Below, piece after piece: positions 16,013 through 26,303 of a DNA stretch of 64,000 nt. Source of the stretch: Pseudanabaena sp. M53BS1SP1A06MG (GTDB lineage: Bacteria; Cyanobacteriota; Cyanobacteriia; Pseudanabaenales; Pseudanabaenaceae); the NCBI GenBank assembly GCA_020404105.1, contig JADBWH010000032.1, positions 60,938 to 124,937 of the forward strand. Reading direction: 5' to 3'. Each line of letters opens with the position of its first letter. Position 1 is the first letter of the stretch. The notes beneath the pieces are model-generated. The model saw only the letters and a list, made by a program, of their open reading frames with translations, was not told where the DNA came from and did not search any database. Both the position numbers and the translations under genes were made by a program.

Positions 16013-18655
16013 TTAAGAATTACCAAGAGCTTGTTTTAACTGAGATTCCGCAGCTTCTAGAGCTTCGGGTAACTTGCTGGCATCTTTACCACCTGCTTGG
16101 GCGAGGTTCGGACGACCGCCGCCACCGCCGCCGCAGATTTTAGCGATCGCGCCGATAAATTTACCAGCTTGCAAGCCTTTGGCATTGACCTCTTTACTGA
16201 AGGAGGCAACCAAGGTTACTTTGCCATCTTCCGTAAAGGAGCCAAGAACTACAGCGCTGTTGCCGAGTTTTGCCGAGAGTTTTTCGGCAGCAGATTTTAA
16301 AGCTTCGGCTTCAATATCAGGAAGTTGAGCAACCAAGACCTTGAAATCGCCAACGGGTTTCGCTTCGGTTAGGAGACTATCGGCTTTGACTAGAGCTAGT
16401 TGCTGCTTAAGAGTTTCCACTTCCTTTTGAGAATTTTTCAACTCATTTTGTAAGCCTGTAATCCGATCGCTAATTTCTTCGGGCTTAATTTTAAAGCGAT
16501 CGCTTAAATCTTTGGTGATGTTGTCACGCACAGTCAAATATTCCAGAACCGCTTGACCTGCGATCGCTTCGATGCGGCGCACACCAGAGGCAACGCCAGT
16601 TTCAGAAATGATTTTGAATACGCCGATTTCGCTAGTGTTTTTAACGTGCGTACCGCCGCACAGTTCCATCGATACGTTTGGAATATCGATCACGCGGACT
16701 TCAGCGCCGTACTTTTCACCAAACATGGCGATCGCGCCTTTAGCTTTGGCTTGGGCGATGGGTAATACTTCAATTACGGAGTCATAGGCTTCAGCAATCC
16801 AGTTATTGATTTGGAGTTCTATTTGCAGGATTTCTTCGGCTGTGACAGCCCGATTGAGATTAAAGTCAAAGCGGAGGCGATCGCTATCAACGAGAGAACC
16901 TGCTTGAGATATGTTGGAGTCAACGATTTTCTTCAGGGCTGATTGTAATAAGTGGGTAGCGGTATGGTGGGCTTGGATACGACGACGCTCGGATAAAGCA
17001 ATTTGAGCATTGACGTTATCACCGACAGCAATTTCACCGCGTTCAATTTGTCCAATATGGATAAATAAATCAGCTTGCTTTTGCACATCACTAACTTTAG
17101 CGATCGCTTCACCAATGGCGAGATAACCTGTATCCCCGACCTGTCCGCCAGACTCCGCATAGAAGGGAGTGCGATCTAGTACGATTTGGACTTTATTACC
17201 AGCGATCGCCTTTTGCGTCAGTTCGCCATTGACCAGAATTGCTTTAACTTTAGCAGTGCTACTAAGTTCTGTATAGCCAAGAAATTCAGTCTTACCTATT
17301 TCTTTGGCAATATTTACCCAGTTATCCTTAGCCAGTAAATCAATATCTTCATGGGCAGCTTGCGATCGCTCCTGTTGCTTCTTCATTTCTGACTCAAAGC
17401 CATCAGCATCAACCGTAAAACCTTCCTCTTCGGCAATTTCTTGAGTTAATTCCAGTGGAAATCCATAGGTGTCATAGAGGGTAAAAGCATCAACACCTGA
17501 AATGGTTTTGCTAGTCTTCACTTCAGGCTTAGCCAGAATCTCTTCTAACAACTTCTCACCACGTTCTAGGGTTAGTAAGAAGCGAGTCTCTTCGATTTTG
17601 ATTTCATCTTTGATCACATATTCTCTTTCGCGAGTGTTGGGATAAACTGACTGAGAAAGAGCGATCGCAACTTCGGCAACTTCGGAGGCAAATGTTCCTG
17701 AAATACCGATCAAGCGACCATGGCGTACAACTCGACGCAGGAGACGACGCAAAATGTAACCACGTCCAACATTAGAGGCATTAATCCCATCGGCAATCAT
17801 ATGGACAACTGAACGCACATGGTCGCCAATCACCTTGAGCGAAGTTTTAACTTTCTCATCGCTCTTGTGGTAGTCAAGCCCTGCAATATCAGCAGCTTTT
17901 TTGATGATTGGGAAGATTAAATCGGTTTCGTAATTATTCGGAACGCCTTGCAATACTTGCGCCATCCGCTCCAAGCCTAAACCTGTATCAATATTCTGTT
18001 TCTTAAGAGGTGTGAGGTTACCATGACTATCACGATTCAATTCCATGAAGACAAGATTATAAATCTCTAGGAAGCGTGAATCATCTTCTAAATCAATATG
18101 TTCATCACCTATTTCTGGATGGAAGTCAAAATAGATTTCTGAGCAAGGTCCACAGGGACCAGTAGCCCCCGATGCCCAGAAGTTATCATCACCCATACAC
18201 TGAATCCGATGGGCAGGAATACCGATCACATCGCGCCAAATTGCAAAAGCTTCTTCATCGGTGTGATAGACGCTAACTATGAGGCGATCAGGAGGCAATT
18301 GATAAACCTGAGTGACTAGTTCCCATCCCCATGCGATCGCTTCTTTTTTGAAATAGTCACCAAAGCTGAAATTCCCCAACATTTCAAAAAAGGTATGGTG
18401 ACGCGCCGTTCTACCCACATTCTCGATATCATTGGTACGGATACATTTCTGAGATGTGGTGGCGCGCGGCACTTCAGGCTCTTGCTGCCCTAAAAAAATC
18501 GGTTTGAATGGTAGCATTCCCGCGATGGTGAGTAATACGGTGGGATCGGCGGGGACAAGGGATGCGCTAGGTAGAACTTTGTGATTACGCTCTTCAAAGA
18601 ATTTGAGGAATTTCGCACGAATTTCAGCACCAGAAAGGGAGGGGAGGCTAGCCAT
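16013..18655 (-). CDS. alaS: Alanyl-tRNA synthetase
   Basis: The 880-residue protein has the full bacterial AlaRS architecture. The class II catalytic domain is at the N-terminus ([33 protein letters not shown] region), then the tRNA-recognition domain. The editing domain has the zinc-binding HHTATHLL and CGGTHV motifs, and the C-Ala domain ends with [17 protein letters not shown]. It charges tRNA-Ala and clears mis-charged Ser and Gly. The ATG at 18655 ([20 protein letters not shown]) gives the canonical start. Many HIP1 octamers lie inside. It is a single gene, with the AAA/TOPRIM operon downstream on the same strand. Confidence 0.98.
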   Translation of the reverse strand: MASLPSLSGAEIRAKFLKFFEERNHKVLPSASLVPADPTVLLTIAGMLPFKPIFLGQQEPEVPRATTSQKCIRTNDIENVGRTARHHTFFEMLGNFSFGDYFKKEAIAWGWELVTQVYQLPPDRLIVSVYHTDEEAFAIWRDVIGIPAHRIQCMGDDNFWASGATGPCGPCSEIYFDFHPEIGDEHIDLEDDSRFLEIYNLVFMELNRDSHGNLTPLKKQNIDTGLGLERMAQVLQGVPNNYETDLIFPIIKKAADIAGLDYHKSDEKVKTSLKVIGDHVRSVVHMIADGINASNVGRGYILRRLLRRVVRHGRLIGISGTFASEVAEVAIALSQSVYPNTREREYVIKDEIKIEETRFLLTLERGEKLLEEILAKPEVKTSKTISGVDAFTLYDTYGFPLELTQEIAEEEGFTVDADGFESEMKKQQERSQAAHEDIDLLAKDNWVNIAKEIGKTEFLGYTELSSTAKVKAILVNGELTQKAIAGNKVQIVLDRTPFYAESGGQVGDTGYLAIGEAIAKVSDVQKQADLFIHIGQIERGEIAVGDNVNAQIALSERRRIQAHHTATHLLQSALKKIVDSNISQAGSLVDSDRLRFDFNLNRAVTAEEILQIELQINNWIAEAYDSVIEVLPIAQAKAKGAIAMFGEKYGAEVRVIDIPNVSMELCGGTHVKNTSEIGVFKIISETGVASGVRRIEAIAGQAVLEYLTVRDNITKDLSDRFKIKPEEISDRITGLQNELKNSQKEVETLKQQLALVKADSLLTEAKPVGDFKVLVAQLPDIEAEALKSAAEKLSAKLGNSAVVLGSFTEDGKVTLVASFSKEVNAKGLQAGKFIGAIAKICGGGGGGRPNLAQAGGKDASKLPEALEAAESQLKQALGNS

Positions 18656-19205
18656 GAACTTATGATTTAGGGTTGGATTTCAAGATTTGGATAAAAAGCG
18701 ATCGGTCGCTAAAAATCCGTAAACAATATTACGCATTAGCATAATTTTTCCATCTAGTATTATGCCACTAAGTTCAGGCTGTCGAGGCAATTCATGAACT
18801 GCCTGTATGGACTGTAAAATTTTGCAAAGACTGCATATCTTCCCAAGGCACATCAGGATATACCAAAATATCAGGCAAAAGAATTGATTACCTCACGATG
18901 TTCTTGCAATAATGCGATCGCCTCCTCACAAGACAACACCCTGCTATTTGCATTTGCGTTTTCAAGAACACGATCAGCTAATTTCTTCTTGCAAAATTAG
19001 GACTTACGCAAACCGAACGAATTTATTAGGCTTGAGGTAGATGTGGTGCGGGCTTCGCCCGCACCACATCTACCCAATGCGTAAGTCCTAATTAATTTCA
19101 ATGATAAGGGCTATTTAGGAAATAATAGGGGAAACTTCGGGAATATGATAGTTGCGATTTATTGCATCCCGTAACTAATTCCAACGCTCTGCGTCAGCTA
19201 ACTTA
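18656..19205. other. Intergenic region with a gene relic and a repeat A copy
   Basis: On the minus strand, between about 18990 and 18790, two short frames read KKLADRVLENANANSRVLS...EEAIALLQEHREVI and, one base shifted, PDILVYPDVPWEDMQSLQNF. Together they look like a decayed small gene of unknown family, possibly an antitoxin. Its end is capped by the repeat A copy at 18996-19093. Otherwise nothing is recognised. Confidence 0.4.
18996..19093. repeat. Repeat family A, copy 1
   Basis: Terminal inverted repeats ATTAGGACTTACGCA and TGCGTAAGTCCTAAT enclose an inner perfect palindrome, GTAGATGTGGTGCGGGC / GCCCGCACCACATCTAC. Other copies lie at 26192, 29340 and 44166. Confidence 0.9.
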
Positions 19206-19223
19206 GTGATACCTCACAAAGCC

Positions 19224-19979
19224 ATGCTGACAGAATCTCACGTCCCAACCCCCAGAGCATTTCCCCAACTATTTAGCGGAATGCTTGCCCTTGCGATCGC
19301 CCTAGTCGGTAGCGCTTATCTCGCCAGTAATGCCCTGCGATCGCTTAGGTCAAATGACAACCTGACCGTAATTGGTTCCTCAACCCGTCCGATTCGTTCC
19401 GATTTTGTGATCTGGCGAAGTTCCGTTTCGAGTCAGCAAACCACACTGCCACTCGCCTACCAAGAACTTAAACGCCATTCCGAAAAGGTACAAGCCTACT
19501 TCAAGAGCAAAAATATTCCCAATGAAGCAATCACCCTGAGTGCGATCGATACGCAGCCGATTCCCGAAACCAATATTAATGGTGTGCAAACAGGTCGAAC
19601 CATTGCCTATCGCCTCGTCCAACGTTTTGAAGTTCGTTCCAAAGATGTCGATGCCATTACTGCGATCGCGCGATCAAGTACAGAATTGATTAATGATGGC
19701 CTACCTTTCATCTCTGAACCTGCGGAATATCTCTACACTGAACTTGGCAAATTGCGTGTAGATATGATTTCTGAAGCGACTAAGGATGCTAAAGCGAGGG
19801 GTGAAGCGATCGTCAATGTCTCAGGCAGTCGCCTCGGTACAATCCGCAAAGCCGAAACCGACGTCTTCCAAATTACCGCCCGATATTCCACCGAAGTCAG
19901 CAACAGTGGAGCATACAACACCACCACCATCGACAAAGATATCCGCGCCGTAGTCGCGATTACTTTTGCAGTCGAGTAA
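19224..19979 (+). CDS. SIMPL-domain (DUF541) secreted or membrane-anchored protein
   Basis: The frame is open from GTG 19206, but ATG 19224 (MLTESHVPTPRAFPQLFSG) is preferred; neither has a strong ribosome site. Residues of about 15-37 form one hydrophobic segment (MLALAIALVGSAYLASNAL), a membrane anchor or uncleaved signal. The rest is a SIMPL domain: NLTVIGSSTRPIRSDFVIWR at its start, the repeated YQELKRHSEKV helix, and near the C-terminus RGEAIVNVSGSRLGTIRKAE. Proteins of this family sit in the periplasm and are linked to stress or signalling, with no firm biochemical role. The gene is monocistronic and followed by a terminator. Confidence 0.88.
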   Translation: MLTESHVPTPRAFPQLFSGMLALAIALVGSAYLASNALRSLRSNDNLTVIGSSTRPIRSDFVIWRSSVSSQQTTLPLAYQELKRHSEKVQAYFKSKNIPNEAITLSAIDTQPIPETNINGVQTGRTIAYRLVQRFEVRSKDVDAITAIARSSTELINDGLPFISEPAEYLYTELGKLRVDMISEATKDAKARGEAIVNVSGSRLGTIRKAETDVFQITARYSTEVSNSGAYNTTTIDKDIRAVVAITFAVE

Positions 19980-19980
19980 T

Positions 19981-20010
19981 AAAAAAGGCAGCGCATTGCG
20001 CCGCCTTTTT
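19981..20010. terminator. Bidirectional terminator, SIMPL gene / purB
   Basis: Stem AAAAAGGCGGCGCAATGCGC-type hairpin (AAAAAAGGCAGCGC with GCGCCGCCTTTTT, one mismatch) with flanking A and T runs, between convergent genes. Confidence 0.85.
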
Positions 20011-20049
20011 AGCAGACAATAAAATTGTCAAAAAGCTAAAAGCCCAAAA

Positions 20050-21345
20050 CTAAATCCCCAATCTTTGGTAAATCTGATCAAGATTCTTCAGATGCTTATT
20101 GGGATCGAAACAAGCAGCTAACTCTTCATCAGAGAAAGTTTTCTTTACGGTTTCATCTTCGCTGATTAACTTACGGAAATCACCGTCGGTTTTATTCCAT
20201 GCAAGGTGGGCAGCTTTCTGGACGATCGCATAGCTATCTTCACGGCTCAAGCCCTTAGTGACTAGTCCAAGCAACACCTGCTGACTGAATACCACACCAC
20301 CATAACAATAGAGATTGCGCTCCATGTTGTGGGTATGCACCAACAGATTTTTGGTCAAGTCCGTGATTTCTCTGAGCATGAAGTGCGTGAGGATGCAGCT
20401 ATCAGGAAGCAATACCCGTTCCGCCGCGCTGTGGGAGATATCACGTTCATGCCATAGCGCTACATTTTCTAGAGCCGTTGTCGCATAGCCACGCAATAAA
20501 CGCGCCATACCTGTTAAACGCTCGGAACGGATGGGATTGCGTTTGTGGGGCATTGCTGATGAGCCTTTTTGTCCCTTGGTGAAATGTTCTTCTACTTCGA
20601 GGACATCGGTTCGCTGAAGGTTCCGAATTTCGACGGCAAAGCGCTCGATCGATGCACCAATCAGTGCTAGTACTTGCGAGAACTCGGCATGGCGATCGCG
20701 AGAAATTACCTGCGTTGATGCAGAGTCGGGCTGTAGTCCCAATTTTTGACAGGAGATCGCTTCGATGCGGGGGTCAACATTGGCATAGGTTCCCACTGCA
20801 CCTGAAATTTTACCGACAGCGATATTTTTACTTAAGGCTAAAAGTCGATCGCGATGACGCAACATTTCTGCTAACCAGCCAGCCAGCTTAAAGCCAAAGG
20901 TAATTGGCTCGGCATGGATACCATGCGTCCGACCCGCCATAATCGTGTAGCGATGTTGTTGAGCTTGGTAGCGAATCGCTTGGATCGCTTCTTCTAGCTG
21001 GGATTGGATGATTTCTAAACTATTAACTAATTGCACTGCGAGAGCCGTATCTAGCACATCGGAACTAGTCAAGCCGAGGTGAATATAGCGCCCTGCATCA
21101 CCTACATATTCATTTACGTTGGTCAAAAACGCGATCATGTCGTGCTTGACCGTTAACTCAATTTCATTAACGCGATCGGTATCAAAGTTTGCTTTCGCCT
21201 TAATTTCTTCGACGGCGTTAGCAGGAATATATCCTAGTTCTGCCTGAGCCTCGCAAACAGCGATCTCAACTTGCAACCAAGTTTGGTATTTATGGTGATC
21301 GGTCCATAACCGACCCATTTCGGGTAACGTATAGCGTTCTATCAA
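20050..21345 (-). CDS. purB: Adenylosuccinate lyase
   Basis: The 431-residue protein starts MIERYTLPEMGRLWTDHHKY from a TTG codon at 21345, the normal start for this family. It carries the fumarase/aspartase-superfamily signature KGSSAMPHKRNPIRSE, the catalytic-site segments MAGRTHGIHAEP and LTSSDVLDTALA, and full length. It catalyses two beta-eliminations of fumarate in purine synthesis (SAICAR to AICAR, and adenylosuccinate to AMP). The YggT gene lies upstream on the same strand, with a terminator hairpin between them. Confidence 0.97.
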   Translation of the reverse strand: MIERYTLPEMGRLWTDHHKYQTWLQVEIAVCEAQAELGYIPANAVEEIKAKANFDTDRVNEIELTVKHDMIAFLTNVNEYVGDAGRYIHLGLTSSDVLDTALAVQLVNSLEIIQSQLEEAIQAIRYQAQQHRYTIMAGRTHGIHAEPITFGFKLAGWLAEMLRHRDRLLALSKNIAVGKISGAVGTYANVDPRIEAISCQKLGLQPDSASTQVISRDRHAEFSQVLALIGASIERFAVEIRNLQRTDVLEVEEHFTKGQKGSSAMPHKRNPIRSERLTGMARLLRGYATTALENVALWHERDISHSAAERVLLPDSCILTHFMLREITDLTKNLLVHTHNMERNLYCYGGVVFSQQVLLGLVTKGLSREDSYAIVQKAAHLAWNKTDGDFRKLISEDETVKKTFSDEELAACFDPNKHLKNLDQIYQRLGI

Positions 21346-21416
21346 AACTTACGCTCTTGAAATAATCACAGTCTGTAATTATAGCAAGTTTTCTTAGCTA
21401 TAGCTAAAACCCAAAA

Positions 21417-21448
21417 ATAGAAAGGCGGCGCGATTCGCCGCCTTTCTA
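21417..21448. terminator. Hairpin terminator downstream of the YggT gene
   Basis: Stem AATAGAAAGGCGGCG / CGCCGCCTTTCTATT lies directly against the stop of the yggT-family gene, on the side towards purB. Confidence 0.85.
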
Positions 21449-21796
21449 TTGAAGCATTGTCAAAATGCCTTGCTGACCAAGCAACATTTCCCGCAAAAGG
21501 CTGAAAATACCGACACCGATTACAGGTGAAATATCAATGCCGCCGATGGGTGGGATTAATTTCCGTAGCACGAATAACAAAGGTTCCGTAGGAAATGTAA
21601 TCAGGCTATAGGGAAATTGCTTGAGGGGAATCTGGGGATACCATGTCATCACGATGCGAAAGATATACATGAGGATAAGTAGTCCCAACAATATGTTTAG
21701 TAATAAAGAGCTAATTGCGATCGTGTCCACATTTGTAACCAATTGTAAAGACAAAGAAGTGAATTTTTGATGACGCGGCTTTGCCGTGCTTTTCAA
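21446..21796 (-). CDS. YggT-family integral membrane protein
   Basis: The 116-residue frame contains two membrane helices (about 28-50, LLLNILLGLLILMYIFRIVM, and 82-105). Between them lies the conserved loop TFPTEPLLFVLRKLIPPIGGIDISP that defines the YggT/YlmG family. In cyanobacteria and chloroplasts these proteins are linked to nucleoid and thylakoid organisation or cofactor assembly. The start is unsure. The longest version begins with TTG 21796, and a GTG about 24 codons later would remove a polar tail that is unusual for the family. Confidence 0.9.
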   Translation of the reverse strand: MKSTAKPRHQKFTSLSLQLVTNVDTIAISSLLLNILLGLLILMYIFRIVMTWYPQIPLKQFPYSLITFPTEPLLFVLRKLIPPIGGIDISPVIGVGIFSLLREMLLGQQGILTMLQ

Positions 21797-22338
21797 AACT
21801 TAGTTCCTATTTTACAGTTACTGGTTTAGTTAAGAGATGGGCAGAGAATATCAAGGAAAAAGGCAAGGAATTTCCACATTGCTAAAGCAAAAAGGTGATC
21901 AAGAATGTTAGAGACACCACTAAGGCGGCTATGAGTCAATACATCCGATGGTTTGGCGAACTGATGGTTTGGGGATGGCGAATCTTGAGATTGAATAGAT
22001 AAAACTTGATTATCTCTGTACGGCTAGTGACAAGTGTGACGCTCAAAAATAGTTGTCTTTTTCGCCTTTTTTCTATCCTGTAACGACCAATTTGTCCTAA
22101 TCTCAAGCCAAGTTAATGACTTGCTCCAGGAGTTTGGTGTAACTAATCGTTAAGATGTGAGTCACAAATCTAATTTTCAAATCTAACTTTCAAAAATGCA
22201 AATCAAGTGGTCTTATGTGTTAGCACATAAATTTCATTAAAATTTTGATAGAACAGCAAATAAATTAGGTACGGTTTTTCGGTATCATAAGCATCAGATT
22301 AAAGTTAAATGTTAAATTTATATAAAGGGCAATAAGCA
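21797..22338. other. Divergent intergenic region before gap2
   Basis: The 540-base spacer must include the gap2 promoter. It has AT-rich stretches near 22200-22330 and a possible 23-codon Trp-rich frame at 21931-22002 (MSQYIRWFGELMVWGWRILR) after an AAGG sequence; I cannot tell whether it is expressed. No repeats of families A to E were seen. Confidence 0.4.
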
Positions 22339-23352
22339 GTGACTATTAGGGTAGCAATTAATGGATTTGGACGCATCGGACGTAACTTTCTCAGATGCTG
22401 GGCAGGTCGTAAAGAATCAAACATAGAAGTAGTGGGACTTAACGATACTTCTGATCCTAGAACCAATGCTCACTTGTTGAAGTACGATTCCATGCTTGGC
22501 AAGTTTGATGCAGATGTTAGTGCAGATGACACTACGATTACTGTCAATGGCAAAACTATCAAAACTGTTTCTGATCGTAATCCTGACAATTTGCCTTGGA
22601 AAGATTGGAATATTGATCTAATTATTGAGTCTACAGGTGTATTCATTGATAAGGTTGGGGCTAGCCGACATATCGGTGCAGGGGCAAAGAAAGTGCTCAT
22701 CACTGCGCCTGGTAAAAATGAAGATGGCACATTTGTGGTTGGTGTAAACGAAGACAAGTACAACCATGATATCCATAACATCATTAGTAATGCTAGCTGT
22801 ACCACTAACTGTTTAGCTCCTGTTGCCAAGATTCTCCAAGAAAACTTTGGCATTATTAAGGGCGTAATGACCACCACCCACAGTTACACTGGTGACCAAC
22901 GCCTGCTTGATGCTAGCCATCGTGACCTTCGCCGCGCTAGAGCTGCAGCCTTAAGCATCGTCCCAACCTCCACAGGTGCAGCCAAAGCAGTTGCTCTCGT
23001 ACTTCCTGAGTTGGCTGGTAAGTTAAATGGTATTGCTTTGCGTGTACCAACACCTAACGTTTCCGTAGTTGACTTTGTTGTTGAAGTTGAAAAACATACG
23101 ATCGCTCAAGAAGTAAATGAAGCTTTCCGAGCTGCTTCTGAAGGTTCTCTCAAAGGTATTTTGGAATACAACGAACTACCTCTTGTTTCCATCGATTACC
23201 GTGGTACTGACGCATCCTCTATTGTTGACGCTTCTCTCACGATGGTGTTGGGTGGTAACTTGGTAAAAGTTGTTGCATGGTATGACAATGAGTGGGGTTA
23301 CAGCCAACGTGTTGTTGACTTAGCTGAAGTTGTTGCTAAAAACTGGAAGTAA
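22339..23352 (+). CDS. gap2: Glyceraldehyde-3-phosphate dehydrogenase, Gap2 type
   Basis: The 337-residue enzyme starts at GTG 22339 ([20 protein letters not shown]). It has the nucleotide-binding GFGRIGRNF, the catalytic Cys in [15 protein letters not shown] and the substrate-binding [20 protein letters not shown]. The segment [20 protein letters not shown] is characteristic of the Gap2 class of cyanobacteria and chloroplasts. Gap2 can use NADP(H) and works in the Calvin cycle and gluconeogenesis, reducing 1,3-bisphosphoglycerate. The C-terminal extension with paired cysteines of plant GapB is absent. The gene is monocistronic, and a repeat E copy starts 2 bases after its stop. Confidence 0.96.
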   Translation: MTIRVAINGFGRIGRNFLRCWAGRKESNIEVVGLNDTSDPRTNAHLLKYDSMLGKFDADVSADDTTITVNGKTIKTVSDRNPDNLPWKDWNIDLIIESTGVFIDKVGASRHIGAGAKKVLITAPGKNEDGTFVVGVNEDKYNHDIHNIISNASCTTNCLAPVAKILQENFGIIKGVMTTTHSYTGDQRLLDASHRDLRRARAAALSIVPTSTGAAKAVALVLPELAGKLNGIALRVPTPNVSVVDFVVEVEKHTIAQEVNEAFRAASEGSLKGILEYNELPLVSIDYRGTDASSIVDASLTMVLGGNLVKVVAWYDNEWGYSQRVVDLAEVVAKNWK

Positions 23353-23354
23353 CA

Positions 23355-23446
23355 TATAGCAACCACAAATGGTTTGTGGAAGCTCACCCCTTCGGGGTAA
23401 GCTTCCACAAACCCAAAAATCTATAAATGATTTAGGACTGCTATAG
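23355..23446. repeat. Repeat family E, copy 2
   Basis: It starts ATATAGCAACCACAAATGG, has the arms TTTGTGGAAGCT and AGCTTCCACAAA, and ends TTTAGGACTGCTATA. Its position right after the gap2 stop means it may also act as the gap2 terminator. Confidence 0.85.
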
Positions 23447-23601
23447 TGATTTTCGGTATTGCTAAATAGGTAAGGATGGGCAGCGCTTCGCGTCGTCCAT
23501 CCTTACCACAATAAATCCTTTGCTTTTTAGGAATACCTGATTTTCAAGTCGATATGTAATTCCTATGTAACGTGAGTTCAGGTTAAGCTGGCAAGTTTTA
23601 A

Positions 23602-23650
23602 AAGCCCAAAAGTAAAAGCCTTGCTAAGCAAGGCTTTTACTTTTGGGCTT
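23602..23650. terminator. Long perfect hairpin
   Basis: AAGCCCAAAAGTAAAAGCCTTGC is followed after TAA by its complement, giving a 23-bp stem. It could be a transcription terminator for gap2 or a palindromic repeat; no long T-run follows. Confidence 0.6.
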
Positions 23651-24139
23651 TGAGAGAGGGGTTGCGTAGAAAACCCTATCTCAAAGCCTGTTTCAAATTA
23701 TCCCGAACTCGCGTTATTTACTTCCAGATTGGAAATTGCAGTAAATTAAGTAAAAAAGCAAATAGAAAAGAGAGGTGGTAATCAAATCATCCTCTTTTTT
23801 TTATTGCAAATACAGCTATTTCGCTGATGTATAGGTATAGAAGGATGCAGTTAGATTAGATTAGATATTCGTAAAAACATTGATCCTAAATGAGATGTAA
23901 ATGGATTCGTTTGCGCTTAACTAGCAATAATGATGGATGTCTGAGTGTAACTGAATCCAATCATACTGACAAACTTATTTAGGTTTGCCATAGCAAAATC
24001 ACAACTGCGATTCTAATGACGACTTGTGAGGGAAAGTGAGCTATTTTAACAATCAAATTCAGGTGCTATTGTGGTAAGTAAATACCTCAATTTTTCATAA
24101 AAACAAGCACAAGGCGCTTTTTGGCAATCGGCAATCAAA

Positions 24140-26086
24140 ATGAAACTCCCCGCCCCTTTAGTTAATTTTGGTGCTTTCTGTAAATGTAATCATCAGCAAC
24201 TAATTGCTGGTTTGATTACTCTATCAGTATCATTAGGAGTTCTAGTCTTACGGGACAATGGCGTTTTTAGGCAGATCGAGCTTTTGAGTTATGACAGTTT
24301 TATGCGATCGCAAATCAACGAACCAAGCGATCAACGTATTATCATAGTGGAGATTTCTGAAGCCGATATTCAAAGATTTCGTTGGCCATTTTCTGATCGG
24401 CTTTTTGCCAAACTTATTAATCAAATTGCATCAGCGAAACCCGCAGTAATCGGTATTGATAAATATCTTGATCTTCCTGTTCTGGATGGTAGAAATGAAC
24501 TAGTTGAGGCAACTAAAAATGCAGGAAATGTCGTTAATACAACCTTTGAATCTGTAGGTGGTAAAAGTAAAATTGAACCTGCTAAAGATCTCGCACAAAT
24601 CAGTCGTCATGGATATGTCAATTTATCTATAGATAAAGGAGCCGTTGTACGTCGTTCTGCTATTGCTGGAGATTATGGTTCATTTGCTCTGGAAATCACC
24701 CAGCTATATTTACAAAAATTGCATAGTAAGCAAATAGCTTTTAATCCAGATGCAATTCAATTTATGGCAGGAAAACAGATTATTCCGCGAATGACTGCAA
24801 ATTATGGAGCATATCGCAAGGAAGATGATAGTGGATATCAAGTAATGATCCGCTATCGCGGTAAACCACGGTCATTTCAACATATCAGGGCAAGTGATGT
24901 CATTGATGGAAAATTTACCCCAGATCAATTTCGCGATCGCGCTGTACTGATTGGTGTAACAGCCGAAAGTCTCAAAGATAGCTTTGCTACGCCCGTTACG
25001 GCTGATGAAGAGGTGATGTATGGAGTGGAGATCCATGCCAATATTGTCAGCCAGTTAATTAGCGCTACATTAGATGATCGCCAATTTATACAGGTTTGGT
25101 CAAATGTTTTTGAAAACCTCTGGATAGCAGTCTGGGCAATTATTGGCGGTGGACTTGCAACCTTTAGTCCTAATGCTTTCAAAACTGTTGGGCTTTTAGT
25201 TACTCTTTCGATTAGTTTAACTGTTGGTAGTTATATTGCCTTTGCTCAAGCATTGTGGCTCCCTATCTTTCCTTCATTATTGGGGTTGATTTTAGCAAAT
25301 GTGTTAGTCATGTCCTATCAACTTGCCATTCAGCAATCCGAGCGCAAAGTTTTGATGGGAATCTTTTCGCGCCATGTTTCCAAAGAACTTGTAGATATCA
25401 TTTGGAGTAATCGCGATAAATTTATGGAAGAGGGACGCATTACAGGACAAGAGGTGTATGTAACAGTATTGTTTACTGATATGCGGAACTTTAGTACGAC
25501 TGCCGAAGCTCAAGCTCCAGGAGAAACCTTGAATTGGCTCAATAGCTATCTCGGTACGATCGCTAATGAAGTGTTAGCCCATGGTGGCATGGTCGATAAA
25601 TATATCGGCGATGCAGTAATGGCGGTTTTTGGTGTCCCAATTCCCCATATCAATGAAACTGAGCGTACCCGTGATGCTCAATTGGCAGTTGAGGCAGCTT
25701 TAGCGATCGCCCGTAAACTCGCAGAAATGAATGATATTTGGGTTGCACAGGGATTACCACCAGTAACAACAGGTATTGGTATTAACTCTGGTAATGTGAT
25801 TGCTGGTAGTTTAGGTAGTTCTGAACGCTTAGAGTATTCAGTTTTAGGAGATGCAGTGAATATCGCTGCTCGTCTCGAAAGTTTTAACAAAGAGGTGGAT
25901 GGTGGACCCTACCATATTTTGATTAGTGAAGATACCCATCAGAGGTTAAATAATAATTTTAAGACTGAGTTTGTGGGTAAATATGCCCTCAAAGGTAAAA
26001 AGCAAGAGACAGAAATTTATCGAGTATTAGATATTCAGAAAAAGTCTAATCCCGCCATTCGATCAGCTTCCTCAGAAATTACATAA
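24140..26086 (+). CDS. CHASE2-domain class III adenylate cyclase, membrane-bound
   Basis: The 648-residue protein has a short cytoplasmic N-terminus and one membrane helix (about 20-38). A CHASE2 sensor domain outside the membrane follows (about 45-310, with IIIVEISEADIQRFRWPFS and FRDRAVLIGVTAESLKDSF). Two or three further membrane helices lie at about 325-400, then a cyclase catalytic domain at about 430-620. In the latter, LFTDMRNFS and YIGDAVMAVFG supply the metal-binding Asp pair, and the Lys of MVDKYIGD with the Asp of YSVLGDAVNIAARLE fit adenine rather than guanine specificity. NIAAR carries the transition-state Asn and Arg. It probably makes cAMP in response to an unknown external signal. 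It is monocistronic. Confidence 0.93.
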   Translation: MKLPAPLVNFGAFCKCNHQQLIAGLITLSVSLGVLVLRDNGVFRQIELLSYDSFMRSQINEPSDQRIIIVEISEADIQRFRWPFSDRLFAKLINQIASAKPAVIGIDKYLDLPVLDGRNELVEATKNAGNVVNTTFESVGGKSKIEPAKDLAQISRHGYVNLSIDKGAVVRRSAIAGDYGSFALEITQLYLQKLHSKQIAFNPDAIQFMAGKQIIPRMTANYGAYRKEDDSGYQVMIRYRGKPRSFQHIRASDVIDGKFTPDQFRDRAVLIGVTAESLKDSFATPVTADEEVMYGVEIHANIVSQLISATLDDRQFIQVWSNVFENLWIAVWAIIGGGLATFSPNAFKTVGLLVTLSISLTVGSYIAFAQALWLPIFPSLLGLILANVLVMSYQLAIQQSERKVLMGIFSRHVSKELVDIIWSNRDKFMEEGRITGQEVYVTVLFTDMRNFSTTAEAQAPGETLNWLNSYLGTIANEVLAHGGMVDKYIGDAVMAVFGVPIPHINETERTRDAQLAVEAALAIARKLAEMNDIWVAQGLPPVTTGIGINSGNVIAGSLGSSERLEYSVLGDAVNIAARLESFNKEVDGGPYHILISEDTHQRLNNNFKTEFVGKYALKGKKQETEIYRVLDIQKKSNPAIRSASSEIT

Positions 26087-26094
26087 CAATGTTG

Positions 26095-26188
26095 TAGCGC
26101 TTTTCAAGCAAGCGAAGTACAGATGGTTATGTCTACGCCTTCGGCGTGGACATAACCATCTGTACTTTACTAGACTGATAAACGTTAC
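26095..26188. repeat. Repeat family B, copy 1
   Basis: Ends TAGCGCTTTTCAAGCAAGCG and CTAGACTGATAAACGTTA, with an inner perfect palindrome (AGTACAGATGGTTATGTC with GACATAACCATCTGTACT). Related copies lie at 29193, 34775 and 51955. Confidence 0.85.
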
Positions 26189-26191
26189 AAA

Positions 26192-26290
26192 TTTAGGACT
26201 TACGCAAACCGAACGAATTTATTACGCATTGGGTAGATGTGGGTGCGGGCTTCGCCCGCACCCACATCTACCCAATGCGTAAGTCCTAAA
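26192..26290. repeat. Repeat family A, copy 2
   Basis: Ends TTTAGGACTTACGCAAACCG and CCAATGCGTAAGTCCTAAA, inner palindrome GGGTAGATGTGGGTGCGGGC and its complement. It lies 3 bases from repeat B copy 1, so two elements sit side by side after the cyclase gene. Confidence 0.9.
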
Positions 26291-26303
26291 ATTAAGAGTT
26301 TTA

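Larger units (their letters stand above)
23353..24139. other. Intergenic region with three palindromes
   Basis: Between gap2 and the cyclase gene lie a repeat E copy, a single-copy palindrome at 23455-23531 (arms GGTAAGGATGG and CCATCCTTACC, outer ends GGTATTGC and GGAATACC) and a long hairpin at 23602-23650. The remaining 490 bases up to the cyclase ATG show no gene. Confidence 0.7.
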
